Origin: Epiperipatus broadwayi
Taxonomy: Eukaryota; Onychophora; Udeonychophora; Euonychophora; Peripatidae
Direction: 5' to 3'
Assembly (NCBI GenBank): GCA_028023455.1
Contig: JAQFVV010006273.1
Location: forward strand, 186,001 to 250,000
DNA length: 64,000 bases
Shown here: piece by piece, positions 37,745 through 49,349 of the stretch
Layout: the number at the start of each line of letters is the position of its first letter
How positions within the stretch are numbered: position 1 is the first letter of the stretch
Made by a program: the position numbers and the translations under genes
Notes under the pieces: generated by a model
The model's input: only the letters and a program-made list of their open reading frames with translations
The model's database searches: none
What the model was told of the DNA's origin: nothing

Positions 37745-37998
37745 GAAATGGTTGTACATATGTAAATACCAATTTATTTATTTATTTTTATTTTTTAAAA
37801 AATGTAAAATATATATTTAATTTTTATTATTATTAATTATTTTTTTGGGGAGAAATATTGTTAAAATTTTTAGATGTATAATATGTTAAATTTATTTATT
37901 TATAATATATGGACATGTTTTAAAAAGAAAATGAAATATAATGTAAATAATGTCCAGTAGATGGAGTAAATATTATTATTTGTTTATGTGAATTCTAT

Positions 37999-38045
37999 AA
38001 TATAGTATCTTGAGAAGGTCTCAATGGAGATGAGTTTGATAAATA
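37999..38045 (+). ncRNA. Broken partner of the Penelope-end hammerhead-like fold
   Basis: Mirror copy of 36453-36507. Stem I strands, UUGAGAA and stem II are identical, but six bases covering the end of GAAA and part of stem III are deleted (GATGAGTTTGAT instead of GATGAAAGCCGGTTTGAT). It cannot form the fold. Confidence 0.5.
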
Positions 38046-38109
38046 TTTAAATATAATTATTAATAGTTGTTTATTTCAATCTTGTTTGATTGATTATTTA
38101 TTTATTTCT

Positions 38110-40300
38110 GTTTATGACAACATTATGGACAAATAAATCATATTGAATATTTGACCATCATAGTGATCCAATTGAAGTTTGAAAATATGTAAGACAAGAT
38201 GAAAAAGATATTTGGGAACATAGAAAAGAATTGTGAATAGAACAAGATGAGGCTTGAAATGAAAATACAAAAAAGTCAAAAGCATATGAAGAGCAAAATA
38301 GAAAGTTTAAATTCAAAAAGATAGAAAGTCACTTTAAGCAAAACCTCCAAAATTATAGATGTAAAAAATGTCCAGAAAAACATACAAGTACTAAAGAAAA
38401 AAGTCAATGAGGCATTCAAAATGGAAATCCAAAATAAATATATTAAAGAAATAAGGATTTCAAAGATCAAAAAATTCATAATAATATGAAAATGCATTGC
38501 AGAAATGAAATCAATGGTGATAAGGCCAAACAAAAAAAAATGGAAGGTGAGCACCATAATGAAATAATTAAATCTGAGTGAGCAATCAAAGAGGACAAAT
38601 AACAAATTTAGTTTTGAGTGAACGTCAAAAAAGAAGGCATTTAAATATTATAGAAGAATCTGGAATATTATTATCAATCCAGTGACATGGTGTGTCATTA
38701 AAATTCTATAAGGAAACATAATGAACACAATTTGAGAATTCATTATCAAAATGATAAAGAAAGTTCAAACTTATATTCAAAAACATGAAGAATCATTTTT
38801 AAAACTAAACTTGTAAAATAAAAATATTTTTTTCATAAAGTACTCAATAAAGAACATTACTATTGTGGTCGTAAGTCTATTATTTGTATAGATAAAGACT
38901 TAAAATTAATTTATAAAATGGAATATCAAGAATATATAAATGTCTTATGTTATTAGCATAAGTTTGAGATTTAAAATAATTGTGATGATTTGGAATTGGA
39001 CGATTAATAAATTGTTTAATATTTATGTAATGGCAACAAAAAGTATTGCAATTAAAATAAATTTATATTTCTTTGAAAAAGATTGTTAAATTATACATTA
39101 TGTAAAGATTGTCAGGTATGTGTGGAAGAGTTATCTACTATTGCTTCATGTAAAGACATCAAATATTTAGTTAAATGTAAAAAATTTCTCACAAATTGGT
39201 TCTAAGGAATGATTTTTCATAAATATTTATCAAGTATAGAGGAGATGATATAGCATATGGAATTGATTTATGAAGAAAAATGTAAATAAACTTCTTTCAG
39301 TGAAAAAAGTTATTGCAACAATACTCTTCAATCCCTTATAATCTTATGAATTTATTTTCTGGGGAAGAGAATAATATATTAGAAATACTTAGATGAAATA
39401 AAAATGAAGTCTATCCCAGTATAAGAAGAGATTTTTAATTTAATATAGTTATACTGAAGAAATGTTCTCTGAAATTTGCACTAATAATGGCTTAACAATT
39501 TTGACTTCTTATAAAGATAAGAACATCTCTAATTTGACTATCTTGATGTTTATGAATACATACTCAAGTAAAGAGTTTTCAAAAATAAAACTGCAAATGT
39601 GAACATTTTCTCTCAATAAAAGATGTAAATTACTATGAATCTAGGAGTAAAATCACAGCATTTGATAGTGTTTATGGTTATATCTTTTTGAATGGTAAAA
39701 AAATATTGCTTAATTTGTCCTCAGTGATGAAGAAAGATTAATAATTTGTCCTGGAATCACATTATGATTTTCCAATTCACATTACAAGTGCATTAGATAT
39801 TATCAAAATTTGGATAATCTCCTGTCATGAAAATATTGAGGTGCAAGAATTAATGGATATTCATGACTCAAAATCAATTGCAAGATTCAAGATCCTGATT
39901 TTTTTATATTCTATTTTCCTTTTTGACAGTGAAAAATCTAACTAATATTTTACATCTGAAGATAATCTCATATGTCAAGGGAACACATGAGGACATTGAT
40001 AAAAAGTTATTTGCAATGTGAGCTGGTACTATCAATGACAAATTGTTTTTTTATATTAAAAGTAATCAGTTTGTAATATTATATCAAATCATTATAACAC
40101 AAATGCATTATTAAGAACTTACCCACTAGCAAAATGCAGTCATACATCTATAAACAATGTTGCAACCATTAGGAATGATTATTTGGACTCACCCAAGCAT
40201 ATGAACACAAAATTTTTGTGATTAAAAGCAATAGAGGGATAAGAGTATCATACAGTGTAAGTCATTTTATAACTCATCAACAAACTGAATTGTATAACAG
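38110..40300 (+). other. Lys-rich region with residual coding look, unidentified
   Basis: Plus-strand frames between 38150 and 40300 give broken but protein-like stretches, for example KMEIQNKYIKEIRISKIKK, YYRRIWNIIINPVTWCVIK, LNKEHYYCGRKSIICIDKD and LCKDCQVCVEELSTIASCKD. Stops and frame changes are frequent. The Cys pairs and the order of motifs suggest an old transposon or gene copy. I do not recognise the family, and chance in A+T-rich DNA is a real alternative. Confidence 0.25.
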
Positions 40301-40654
40301 TAATAAGAAAGATGTGTAGATAAATAAATACATGGTTAAATTTCTAACCTGTCTTTTTTTTTTAATTTTTTGATTGTCTAATAGTATGAATATTCTTGCT
40401 AAGTGTGAGATATAGATAATTATTTATGCATGCATATATGATTATGTGTTCATTATATTACAAATCTGAAGTCATTTTGTTTTGTTTTTCAATATAATTA
40501 GCTGTAAAAATCAATTAGTTAAAAATATTTTCATTACTTTTTTTACCTAACATTTATTATCTGTCTTCTCTCTAAAAAAATATCACAAAAGCATCAAATT
40601 AAAATTGTGACATACTTAATTAGCTGAAGAATACAAAAATATCAAAGTTGTTAT

Positions 40655-40900
40655 ATGATGTGATGCACTGCGACTTCTCCTTATATTGTGTCAGGAGTCT
40701 CTCAGCAACTATGCCAAGAGAAACCTGTTAGCCACTTTGAATTCCATTTCCATCCCCACCCAATTTCCCATATTCTTCTCTACTTCCTTTCCATACAATT
40801 TTTATAGCTTATACTAAAACTCTTTATCTTTCCCAAACCCAGTATAAAAATAATAGCCACTTAATGTTGAGAACCCTCTATCGGAAAAATAAAATATTGC
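40655..40900. other. G+C-richer unassigned patch
   Basis: A locally C-rich stretch (ccatccccacccaatttccc, ctctatcgg) ending in aaaaataaaat. It is absent from the left copy of the segmental duplication at this point, so it may be a small insertion. No frame or fold I can support. Confidence 0.3.
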
Positions 40901-41591
40901 TCAACTATTATAAATTTCAAGGGCATAGTCTTAAAAGTATTTAATATACTTAATAAATAATTATAACTTTTAATATTAGATTTTCTTAAAAAATATATTT
41001 TTTTATTTTTTTTTTTTTTTTTGGGGGATAAAAATAAAAAATGTCTAAAAGTTTTTAATAGAAGTTACTTTAAAGAGCTTTTATTTTAAAAACTGATTTA
41101 AAATTTTAACTTCTATTACTTATTAATAATAGTAATGTTAAAAAGGATTTAAAGAAATTTTACTCTCATGGTAAAAGAAATCTGTTGTTTCTTTTGTTCT
41201 AGAAAAGATGTGTCTATAAAGATTGTCTTATGAGAAATAAATGCCTCTCTTTAAAACCCTAGAGACCTGAACGGCCATTTTGAATTCACAGAAAAAATTA
41301 CAGGACATACAATTTTAAATGAAATGTCTAATTTATTACAATAAATAACAAATATATATACATTTTTAGAAAGTGCAAATATGAAAGAATGTAATGAAGC
41401 TGATAAAATAGTCATTACCACAAAAAAATAATTAAAGAAAGAAGATTTTTCACATTTTTAAATAGCTTTATTTTTACATTGGTTCACAAACTCTCAATTT
41501 TGAAAGATATAGCCTAAAATGACAATTTCATAGACAGATTCATCACATTCGTCATAAAATGCAGAAAAAAATAATATATAACATGACCTAC

Positions 41592-41716
41592 CTGAGTTAC
41601 AGATTGTTGGTGTAATGTGGCAAAAGGTGACCATTTCAATTTCTTTTTTCTGCTTGACACTCTATATGTTCTATTTTTGCAAGCAGTTGTTTTTCTAGGC
41701 CCTCTATGCGGGATAT
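41592..41716 (-). other. Candidate exon, minus strand
   Basis: On the minus strand an acceptor-like tttctaatag precedes, and a donor-like CAG/GTAGGT follows, a 125-bp segment of higher complexity. One frame reads ISRIEGLEKQLLAKIEHIE then CQAEKRN-stop, which has coiled-coil spacing. Another frame is open throughout and basic (IPHRGPRKTTACKNRTYRV and on). If joined to 43733-43790, the first frame continues in phase from a plausible donor. No homolog recognised. Splice-like sites are frequent in A+T-rich DNA, so this is a hint only. Confidence 0.25.
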
Positions 41717-41773
41717 CTATTAGAAATGCAAGGTTTTAGTGAGGATCAAAAAAAAAATAACAGTAATAACTTT

Positions 41774-43632
41774 AGTAAATTCTAAGTTATGGGGGTAAAA
41801 AATAATGACTATATTATTGAAAAATCAGGGGTGGGGCGAGATAAATTATGCATTATTTCATGGCAGATCATAATTGCCAAATATGCAAATAAATAATTTA
41901 AAAATTTGTTTCTAAAATAAAATGAATAACAACATAGTAAATTCTAAGTTATGGGGGTAAAAAATAATGACTATATTATTGAAAAATCAGGGGTGGGGCG
42001 AGATAAATTATGCATTATTTCATGGCAAATCATAATTGCCAAATATGCAAATAAATAATTTAAAAATTTGTTTCTAAAATAAAATGAATAACAACATAGT
42101 AAATAAAATAAAATAAATAATCAAAAGGAATTACAAGCAATTATTATATATGAGTGGGAGATGATGATGACTGTTGATTCAGCATTGTGAGGTATTTATT
42201 TTTTTCACCTTGTTAGTTTCACAGAAGAGTGGATAGTTTGAAGACAGTTTGCAAATTGTTGAAAATATAAATGCATGAGCAAAATCAATTTCAAAATAAC
42301 TGATGATGATGATGTGGAGCAACTGGTAAGGGTGAGCTAAATTATGCATTATTACATAGGAAATCATAATAGCAAAGTATGCCATCAAATGAATAAAAAG
42401 TTATCTATAATGAAACGAATAAAAATGTAGTAAATTCTAAGTTATGCATGTAAAAAATAATTACTACATTATTGGAATATCATGAGGGTAAGAGTGAGCT
42501 AAATTATGCATTATTACATAGCAAACCATAATAGCAAAGTATGCTATCAAATGAATAAAAAGTTATCTGAAAAGTATGCTATAAAATGAATAAAAAGTTA
42601 TCTACAATGAAATGAATAAAAACGTAGTAAATTCTAAGTTATGCATGTAAAAAATAATTACTACATTATTGGAATATCATGAGGGTAAGAGTGAGCTAAA
42701 TTATGCATTATTACATAGCAAACCATAATAGCAAAGTATGCTATCAAATAAATAAAAACTTATCTACAATGAAACGAATAAAAATGTAGTAAATTCTAAG
42801 TTATGCATGTAAAAAATAATTACTACATTATTGGAATATCATGAGGGTAAGAGTGAGCTAAATTATGCATTATTACATAGCAAACCATAATAGCAAAGTA
42901 TGCTATCAAATAAATAAAAAGTTATCTATAATGAAACGAATAAAAATGTAGTAAATTCTAAGTTATGCATGTAAAAAATAATTACTACATTATTGGAATA
43001 TCATGAGGGTAAGAGTGAGCTAAATTATGCATTATTACATAGCAAACCATAATAGCAAAGTATGCTATCAAATAAATAAAAAGTTATCTATAATGAAACG
43101 AATAAAAATGTAGTAAATTCTAAGTTATGCATGTAAAAAATAATTACTACATTATTGGAATATCATGAGGGTAAGAGTGAGCTAAATTATGCATTATTAC
43201 ATAGCAAACCATAATAGCAAAGTATGCTATCAAATAAATAAAAAGTTATCTATAATGAAACGAATAAAAATATAGTAAATTCTAAGTTATGCATGTAAAA
43301 AATAATTACTACATTATTGGAATATCATGAGGGTAAGAGTGAGCTAAATTATGCATTATTACATAGCAAACCATAATAGCAAAGTATGCTATCAAATGAA
43401 TAAAAAGTTATCTGCAAAGTATGCTATAAAATGAATAAAAAGTTATCTACAATGAAATGAATAAAAACGTAGTAAATTCTAAGTTATGCATGTAAAAAAT
43501 AATTACTACGTTATTGGAATATCATGAGGGTAAGAGTGAGCTAAATTATGCATTATTATATAGCAAACCATAATAGCAAAGTATGCTATAAAATGAATAA
43601 AAACTTATCTACAATGAAATGTATAAAAACAG
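41774..43632. repeat. 162-bp minisatellite array in two blocks
   Basis: Two 162-bp units start at 41774 and 41936. After a diverged stretch, units start at 42429, 42626, 42788, 42950, 43112, 43274 and 43471. The period is exactly 162 bp, except that the units starting at 42429 and 43274 are 197 bp, because a 35-bp piece (aaagtatgctataaaatgaa and on) is duplicated within the unit. Both blocks end in the same flank (agtaaataaaataaaataaa, then ggaattacaagcaattatta and gatgatgatga), so a larger unit was duplicated too. The near-identity of the 162-bp units points to recent homogenisation. Confidence 0.9.
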
Positions 43633-43732
43633 TAAATAAAATAAAATAAATAACCCAAAGGAATTACAAGCAATTATTATATATTAGTGGGAGATGATGA
43701 TGATGAATGTTGAATACTTACAGGTAATGGGG

Positions 43733-44065
43733 AATACGAAACCTCAAAATCAAACACATCAACAGAAAAGTTCGTTAGAATCGTAATTACGTTTAGCGGC
43801 GAAAATAATTGTTTTCTCCGTATATTTTTTTATCAGTTGATAAAATCTAGAAAGATAAAAAAAATTACAAAATTTTAATAATGTACTTTACAAAAATTGC
43901 TATAAAAAATCTAATTTTCATCGCACAGAAAAAATTTTTAGACGTACAAAAAGATAGAAAAATGGCGGAGAGAAAGAAAGAAAAAGCGTAACTGTGACGT
44001 ATACGGTTTGCACGCTATTGCGGTCGAAATTGCAAACTTTTTTTAATGCGTAAAAAAGCGGTTTT
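43733..44065. promoter_or_regulatory. CpG-rich, promoter-like patch with a possible minus-strand exon
   Basis: CpG dinucleotides, rare elsewhere, cluster here (tacgtttagcggcg, tgacgtatacggtttgcacg, ctattgcggtcg). There is an AAAATGGCGG match to the YY1-type initiator motif at 43963-43972 and a TGACGTA CRE-like site at 43995. On the minus strand a frame reads QLFSPLNVITILTNFSVDVF, then DFEVSYSPLP, and stops at a good donor (CT/GTAAGT, about 43732). No ATG lies in that frame, so an upstream exon would be needed. It is the most promoter-like spot in the window, but function is inferred from base composition only. Confidence 0.35.
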
Positions 44066-44724
44066 CGGTCTAAGTGCAGAACTGGATAATGAATTCCATG
44101 TTAATTAATATAATAATGTCTAATAATAATTTGATTTATTTAAACAACAAAAACACGTTGGTCTCTTATTTTTGAAATAGAATGTTCAAACTAGTTACAT
44201 TCTGTTCTTTACTAAAGTAAAAGTGTTATAAACCAAGAAATTATACATTGGAACACAGTAGGAATAAATAAAACTAATACAACTTTAAAGAGTTTCCCTG
44301 TGGAATGTTTTTTAAAAATATTTCAGCTTAAAAATTATAGCAATAAAAATCTAAAAGTACTTTTACTTAAGTGGATTTTCCAGTGATGCTTATTTAGATT
44401 ACTAGTTAAAGCAAACAAGAACTTAAATGTTGTAGTATTACTTTTCAACAAGAAAAAAGATTTAATGATTTTTTTTAGCATTTTCGTATAATAATTCTGT
44501 AATCTAATATATAATTGTATTTATGTTATGTTTGTATTATTCTAAAAAAAAAAAAAAAAAAGAAGTGTATTATAATGGGGAAAATGGTGTTACACGTATT
44601 TTTTCATTATTCGTATTGAATTTTAAAATATCTATGTAAGTATGTGAGTTTATTTATTTATTTTACTCATTCTTGCTAAGGAAGAAATAGAATATTTTTT
44701 ATCAAACTGCTATATTACTATAAA

Positions 44725-46595
44725 ATTTTGATTGATAGGTATTTATTGTAGGCTATTAATTTAAGATCTCTTAAAGACACAAGTGGCTTCATGAATCATT
44801 TTCGCAGAAATGATTTTTTTATTTATTTTTTTTATGTACAGTTGACATTTTGATATTACTGTAGAAAGCATTTTATCGAGATTGATTTCACATAATTTTT
44901 TATGTCAGCATTGTTTAATATACTTTTTTATGAAAAAATTATATTATTAGAAAAAGGTGATTAGGTGATTTTTTTATCTGCATAAATGATTAAAGAAGCA
45001 CTCGATTCATTATATCAGACACAAAATGATTGCTTGAATTTTGAAAATGAGTTTAATTTAGCAATGTGATATATTTATGTGATTCTAAAGGATGCAAATG
45101 GCAACATATTAATAATTGTTAATTTTATAAAGAAATATCTTCATTTATATATATTGAGATTAATTTTTGTCTGTCCATAATAATCATTATATGAAAATCA
45201 TCATGATTAATAAAAAAAAATTTTCTCACTCAAAAGTAGAGTATTCAAATCTATTTTAATTTTTGTTTGGTAGTGCTGATGTTGAAACATTTGATAAAGG
45301 GAATCCCTTAAAGATAAACAGCTTAGTCTTGTATTGTCATAGCTTACAATTCAGAGTTCATCTGCTATATAGAACATCTTATATCTTAGTTACACAATTG
45401 GAGTGTGCATATAAGCACTTATTTATAATACTATTATAAAATATGGTTTTGTAATACATTAATTATATATTTGATTATGTTATATTTAATTTAATTGGTG
45501 ATATTTATGTGAAAATGGAGATAATTACGTTTTTATTAGACAAGAATATATTTGTGTAAGTGGATATTAATTATGCAAAAAGACAACATTATGAAAACAT
45601 AAGTACTAATAGTAAAGCCAGTTAAAGAAAAGTAGAAATTATTTATAATTTCTACTTATCTACTAGCTAATTTCTAAAAAGTTCACACTTATTAATAATT
45701 GTGAATATATTTATATCTTTTACATAAAAATAAAGAAGGTAAATTCTGATTTGTGGTTGATGGTATTGATATTTATCACAGCTGATAAAGATAATTTTCT
45801 GCATTGACACTGTTTTTTCTTTCATGTATCAAAACATTGGCCTTACCTTCTATATGTAACATCTCATATCTTAGTTAAATAAGTTATCAGAATATTTTAA
45901 TATACTCATTCATAATATAATTTATATACAGTTTGAAATATTATGTGTATTATATATTTAAAACAAATAGCATTTAAATATTAATTTTTATCTATTTGAT
46001 AATTGGATGCAAGTTCTGTAAAACTTTTCATGCTTTTTATATATGGCATGTGGAAAATTTTTTGTCACACATATATTATATATGGTTGGGTTATAAGGTT
46101 GAACTATTTATATCTCATTTAATTTAATATTAATGCACAGGAGATGATAAATTTGTTGTTTTGCCATGGCTAAAATTAGCTTTGGACTAAAAAAGTTGAT
46201 TTATATGAGACTTTTTCCTATCATTATTTTCTTATTTAATAAAGTAAAGTTATTTATCAGGTGAAATAACAAAAAAATCACTATTAAATTGTGAGATTTT
46301 TGTGAAGCTGATGAACTGAAGATAGCTATAAGCAATAAAAAATAGAATGAAATTGGATAAGAATAATTGTTTTTGTTAGGAGAAAGAAATTAATTTATGA
46401 ACCATTATAACTAGAGTTTTAAGAAATGGTAATTGTATGTGTATTGAGGAATAGTTTATGGTGATATGAACTAATTTATTTGTTATAAAGAGAGATTTTT
46501 TTTAAAAAAATAAAAAGGTTGAATGGATAAGTTTTAAATTTAAGTCATTAAATAAAAATATATATATCCTGAAATATAGTAGAGGATTATAAAAA
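44725..46595. other. Gene-free stretch with a diverged tandem duplication
   Basis: No gene. The segments about 45280-45480 and 45770-45960 share order (gctgat, catct-atatcttagtta, attataa) and look like an old tandem duplication with a period near 490 bp. Confidence 0.35.
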
Positions 46596-46599
46596 AATA

Positions 46600-46715
46600 T
46601 TGATAAAAAGTGGTCACATAGTTTATTATTTGGAAGTGCATTAGAAGTGAGAGAGATGGAGTGTAATCCATGGGTCTTGAGTTCCAGAGTCTTCCAGGCT
46701 GTTACTCTACTACTG
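46600..46715 (-). mobile_element. SINE-like element, family B, copy 3 (diverged)
   Basis: On the minus strand: agtagtagagtaacagcc (compare ggtagagcaacag at 13650-13745), a B-box-like gaactcaagacc, and an end cttccaaataataaac (compare ttccagacaataaacc). Diverged from the other two copies. It covers no gene. Confidence 0.35.
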
Positions 46716-46908
46716 GCCTGAATGATACAAAGCACTGATGCAAATAAAAAATGAAATCAGTTTGGCTATACTCTTAAAGATGGAATAATTTGATGAGGAT
46801 AAAGAGTTAGAAACAGAAGCCAGTAAATATGAAGAAAATGTGTATTCTTGAATACTTGAAGATATGATATAAGAAATCTGACTGATGACAAAAAAATAAT
46901 AATAGTAC

Positions 46909-47006
46909 ATTGAAAAGCATTGCATTCCATAAGGCCATATATGTGTTTACCATATTCTATATATGTTAGAATGATAACATTCAAAAGCATTGCATTCCAT
47001 AAGGCC
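46909..47006. repeat. 70-bp two-copy direct repeat
   Basis: The block aaaagcattgcattccataa, followed by ggcca, occurs at about 46911-46935 and 46982-47006. It is a short tandem duplication or a duplicated insertion flank. Confidence 0.8.
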
Positions 47007-47009
47007 AAG

Positions 47010-48215
47010 TCACTAAGCTAGAATCTTTTTATGAAAGTCTGTTTAAATAACATGGATTGTTCTGGATCATCTATTGATAGTTTATTTTTCACCAGAATTG
47101 ATGACCTAAAAAGATTACAGCTATTAAATGAAGATTTGAAGTTAAGCTAGAAAAATAGTAGGATGTTTTGTTTACCATTTACTATTCAGTTTTCAATTTA
47201 ATGATTTACTTTTTATGTTTATGATATATTTACAAATTTTAGATATATTAGTCATACACCAATAAATTCAATGTTGTGTCTAATTAAAAATTTCTAGATT
47301 ACCTCACTACTGTATCATACCACATATCACAGATAATCAACATGATAGATGTGATATTTTTAGAATTTGTCAATAATGTGTGCATATATATAAGATATAA
47401 AAATTATTGCAATTTAAAGTAAAAACTTTTCATAAGTAAAAATTATAATTTAGTTTGTTTCTATAGCATTCCAGTATACCAAAAGCTATAGCTGAGACCT
47501 ATCAATATTATATCATTTTTTACTAAAAAAATCACAGATTTATAAAATTAACTTATTTCCAAGATCACTAAAATATTTAGTTGCTGGCCTAATGTTAGAT
47601 CTAAATGCAATCATAGGAAATTTTGGTTGGATTTAAAAATTTGAAGATTTTTTTAAATTGAAGTTAATTTGAATAACACAAAAATTAAACAAGTATTTTA
47701 ATTAAATAATGCCAATAAATTAGAAAATAGTTGCAAATATGTTTACATTGTTATTAACTGTCCATTGATTTTTCACGATTTCAAAACTGATGAGAGAAAA
47801 AATGTGTTTTTTATTCACTGCTAAATAAAAATATATATAACAAAAGAATAGAGAAAATTTTATCTAAAAACAAGTAGTACTGTTTTACAACAATTAAAAG
47901 TAAGAATTATTTCAAATATTTATAGTAGCATGACATCTCCACATATATACATTAAATTTCTATACAATTATATCCTAACTTTCTCAATGAATATTGTATG
48001 GCTTGATGTAATGATCGACATGCAGACTTTGGATATCGTAGTCCATGATTCATAGCATATCTGTTGTTTCCTGTGCTCAAACTTTTATAAACTTCTGAGT
48101 AATAACTAACTCATTTAATTAATTGATTAACTGGGATTTTTTCTATTTAATGTTGTGTTTTATTATCACCAAGACATTAAATTATTTGATATTTATCCAC
48201 TGCAACTTCTTGAAA
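47010..48215. other. Gene-free A+T-rich stretch
   Basis: No gene and no assignable repeat. Confidence 0.5.
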
Positions 48216-48230
48216 ACAGTATCAATTATG

Positions 48231-48701
48231 TTAAACCATTAAGCATCACATGATCACATTTCCTATACTAGCACATTAATTGTTGATAAAAAGAGCATCA
48301 ACAATTAATGTGCTAATATAGGAAATGTGATCATGTGATGCTTAATGGTTTAACACCAATCCTGCCTAATAGGATAGTGGTGGCTATGGTTGTAAAAGAG
48401 CCAAAGACACCAAAATGTATGGGTGCTGAACTGAGTTTGTGTTTTCAATTTCATTCTCATAGTTTTGTAGTTAAGTAGAGATAAAAGGTGGTTGCTAGAG
48501 GCTTGCACTAGATCCTAAGATCTAGACGCAGTGCTCTCAGATCCAAAGCTCCTCACTGACGAAGGCCACAAGCCAGAAACTAGTCTGGGGATATTGGATG
48601 AGTAGGCATTAGATAGGGATTTTATGCACAAGCCTTCTGGCATCCATTGATTACTCTGTTCAGCACAGGTGGCAATACTGTATGGAGAGTTTTGCTCTGT
48701 T
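48231..48701 (+). mobile_element. Hammerhead-family retroelement, longest copy (471 bp)
   Basis: The element is flanked by an 11-bp target-site duplication, tatcaattatg, at 48220-48230 and 48702-48712. In order it holds: a near-perfect foldback (48231-48355) built from two opposed copies of the family tail (aagcatcacatgatcac); about 150 bp not found in the other copies here; a short hairpin-forming agatcctaagatct; the intact hammerhead at 48541-48599; and the conserved 3' region to gagttttgctctgttta. No ORF is present. The size and the single ribozyme resemble animal retrozymes or the terminal repeats of Penelope-like elements. Non-autonomous; the source of its reverse transcriptase is unknown, though Penelope-like elements in the window are natural candidates. 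Confidence 0.8.
48541..48599 (+). ncRNA. Type I hammerhead ribozyme, intact core
   Basis: All parts are visible in order: outer stem I strand ATCCAA (48541-48546), loop AGC, inner stem I strand TCCTCA (48550-48555), core CTGACGA (48556-48562), stem II GGC / GCC closing loop CACAA, core GAAA (48576-48579), stem III ACTAGT (48579-48584) and H17 = C48585. After the cut come TGGGGA (48586-48591), loop TA and TTGGAT (48594-48599). Both halves of stem I pair fully, with one G-U. Predicted cleavage follows C48585. Stem III has two pairs and a two-base loop, and is self-complementary, as in hammerheads that act as dimers. One oddity is an A-A opposition at 10.1-11.1, where most hammerheads have G-C, so activity may be reduced. 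Confidence 0.8.
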
Positions 48702-49349
48702 TATCAATTATGATTAATAACATGGTACTGAAACATATGCATATGATTATAAAATTAGATTTTTATTCCTATGACCAAATAAGAATCAATTGGCTTTCAC
48801 AATAGTAAGAGAAGAGATAATATTTAATTCAATATTTCAAAGTCTCTATTTTTTTTTCTCTCATTCTGTTTACATACTAAAGTTGTCATAATTTATATTT
48901 GATTTTCAAAAAATATAATCTGTTTCTTTAACAAACTGATCAGAATAATAATTGGCTATGCTAAACACTCTTCTAAATACGCCAGTAGAATCTTCACAAT
49001 TTCCTATGATGATAATTTTAATACAACAAAGCAATTTTCTTAACAATCCACAAAAGGAACTTGTTTTTTTATACATCCATTACAAATATATTGTTTATTT
49101 CTAGACTTCACCTTACAGAAATAAATAGTTATTTTTTGAAAACATATTATGACAATTTACATTAAATAACCAAATCAATATGACCGTAACCATTAATCAG
49201 AATTTCAGCAATACCTATTTACATTCTTCAATTTACTCATAAAATCATTAAGGGTAATAATAAAAAACATAAAATTAATTCTAATATAAATAAATTTTAA
49301 GGTGTCTTTTACAACATGAAATTTTGAGAATTAACTTAATAAAACTTAG

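Larger units (their letters stand above)
36390..38107. mobile_element. Giant palindrome of two Penelope-like element 3' ends
   Basis: Arms of about 720 bp (36390-37127 and 37378-38107) are near-identical reverse complements, separated by about 250 bp. Each arm holds a GIY-YIG endonuclease reading frame pointing outward, a shared 3' untranslated region and, at its outer end, a hammerhead-like fold. The spacer belongs to the right-hand copy (its linker domain) plus a few bases of unknown origin. Penelope-like elements are known to occur as inverted and partial tandem copies; the reverse transcriptase region is missing from both. Arms this similar indicate recent origin or gene conversion. Confidence 0.85.
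40355..44720. repeat. Segmental duplication, right copy
   Basis: Partner of 33020-35060 (see that entry for the shared blocks). Between 41190 and 44140 it holds about 2.8 kb with no counterpart in the left copy. That insert contains a minisatellite, a CpG-rich patch and two possible exons. Confidence 0.5.

Noticed and set aside
38276-38605. 109-codon minus-strand hydrophobic frame
   Set aside because: Antisense of an A-rich stretch; Phe/Leu/Ile richness follows from poly-T.
41774-43632. Regular repeats considered as a CRISPR array
   Set aside because: Whole 162-bp units are repeated head to tail without unique spacers, and the context is eukaryotic.
46502-47008. Overlapping minus-strand frames of 71-80 codons
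   Set aside because: A+T-driven composition, overlap a SINE and a short direct repeat, no domain features.
47784-47805. CTGATGAGAGAAAAA, hammerhead-like core
   Set aside because: Lacks stem II, stem III and a cleavage triplet.
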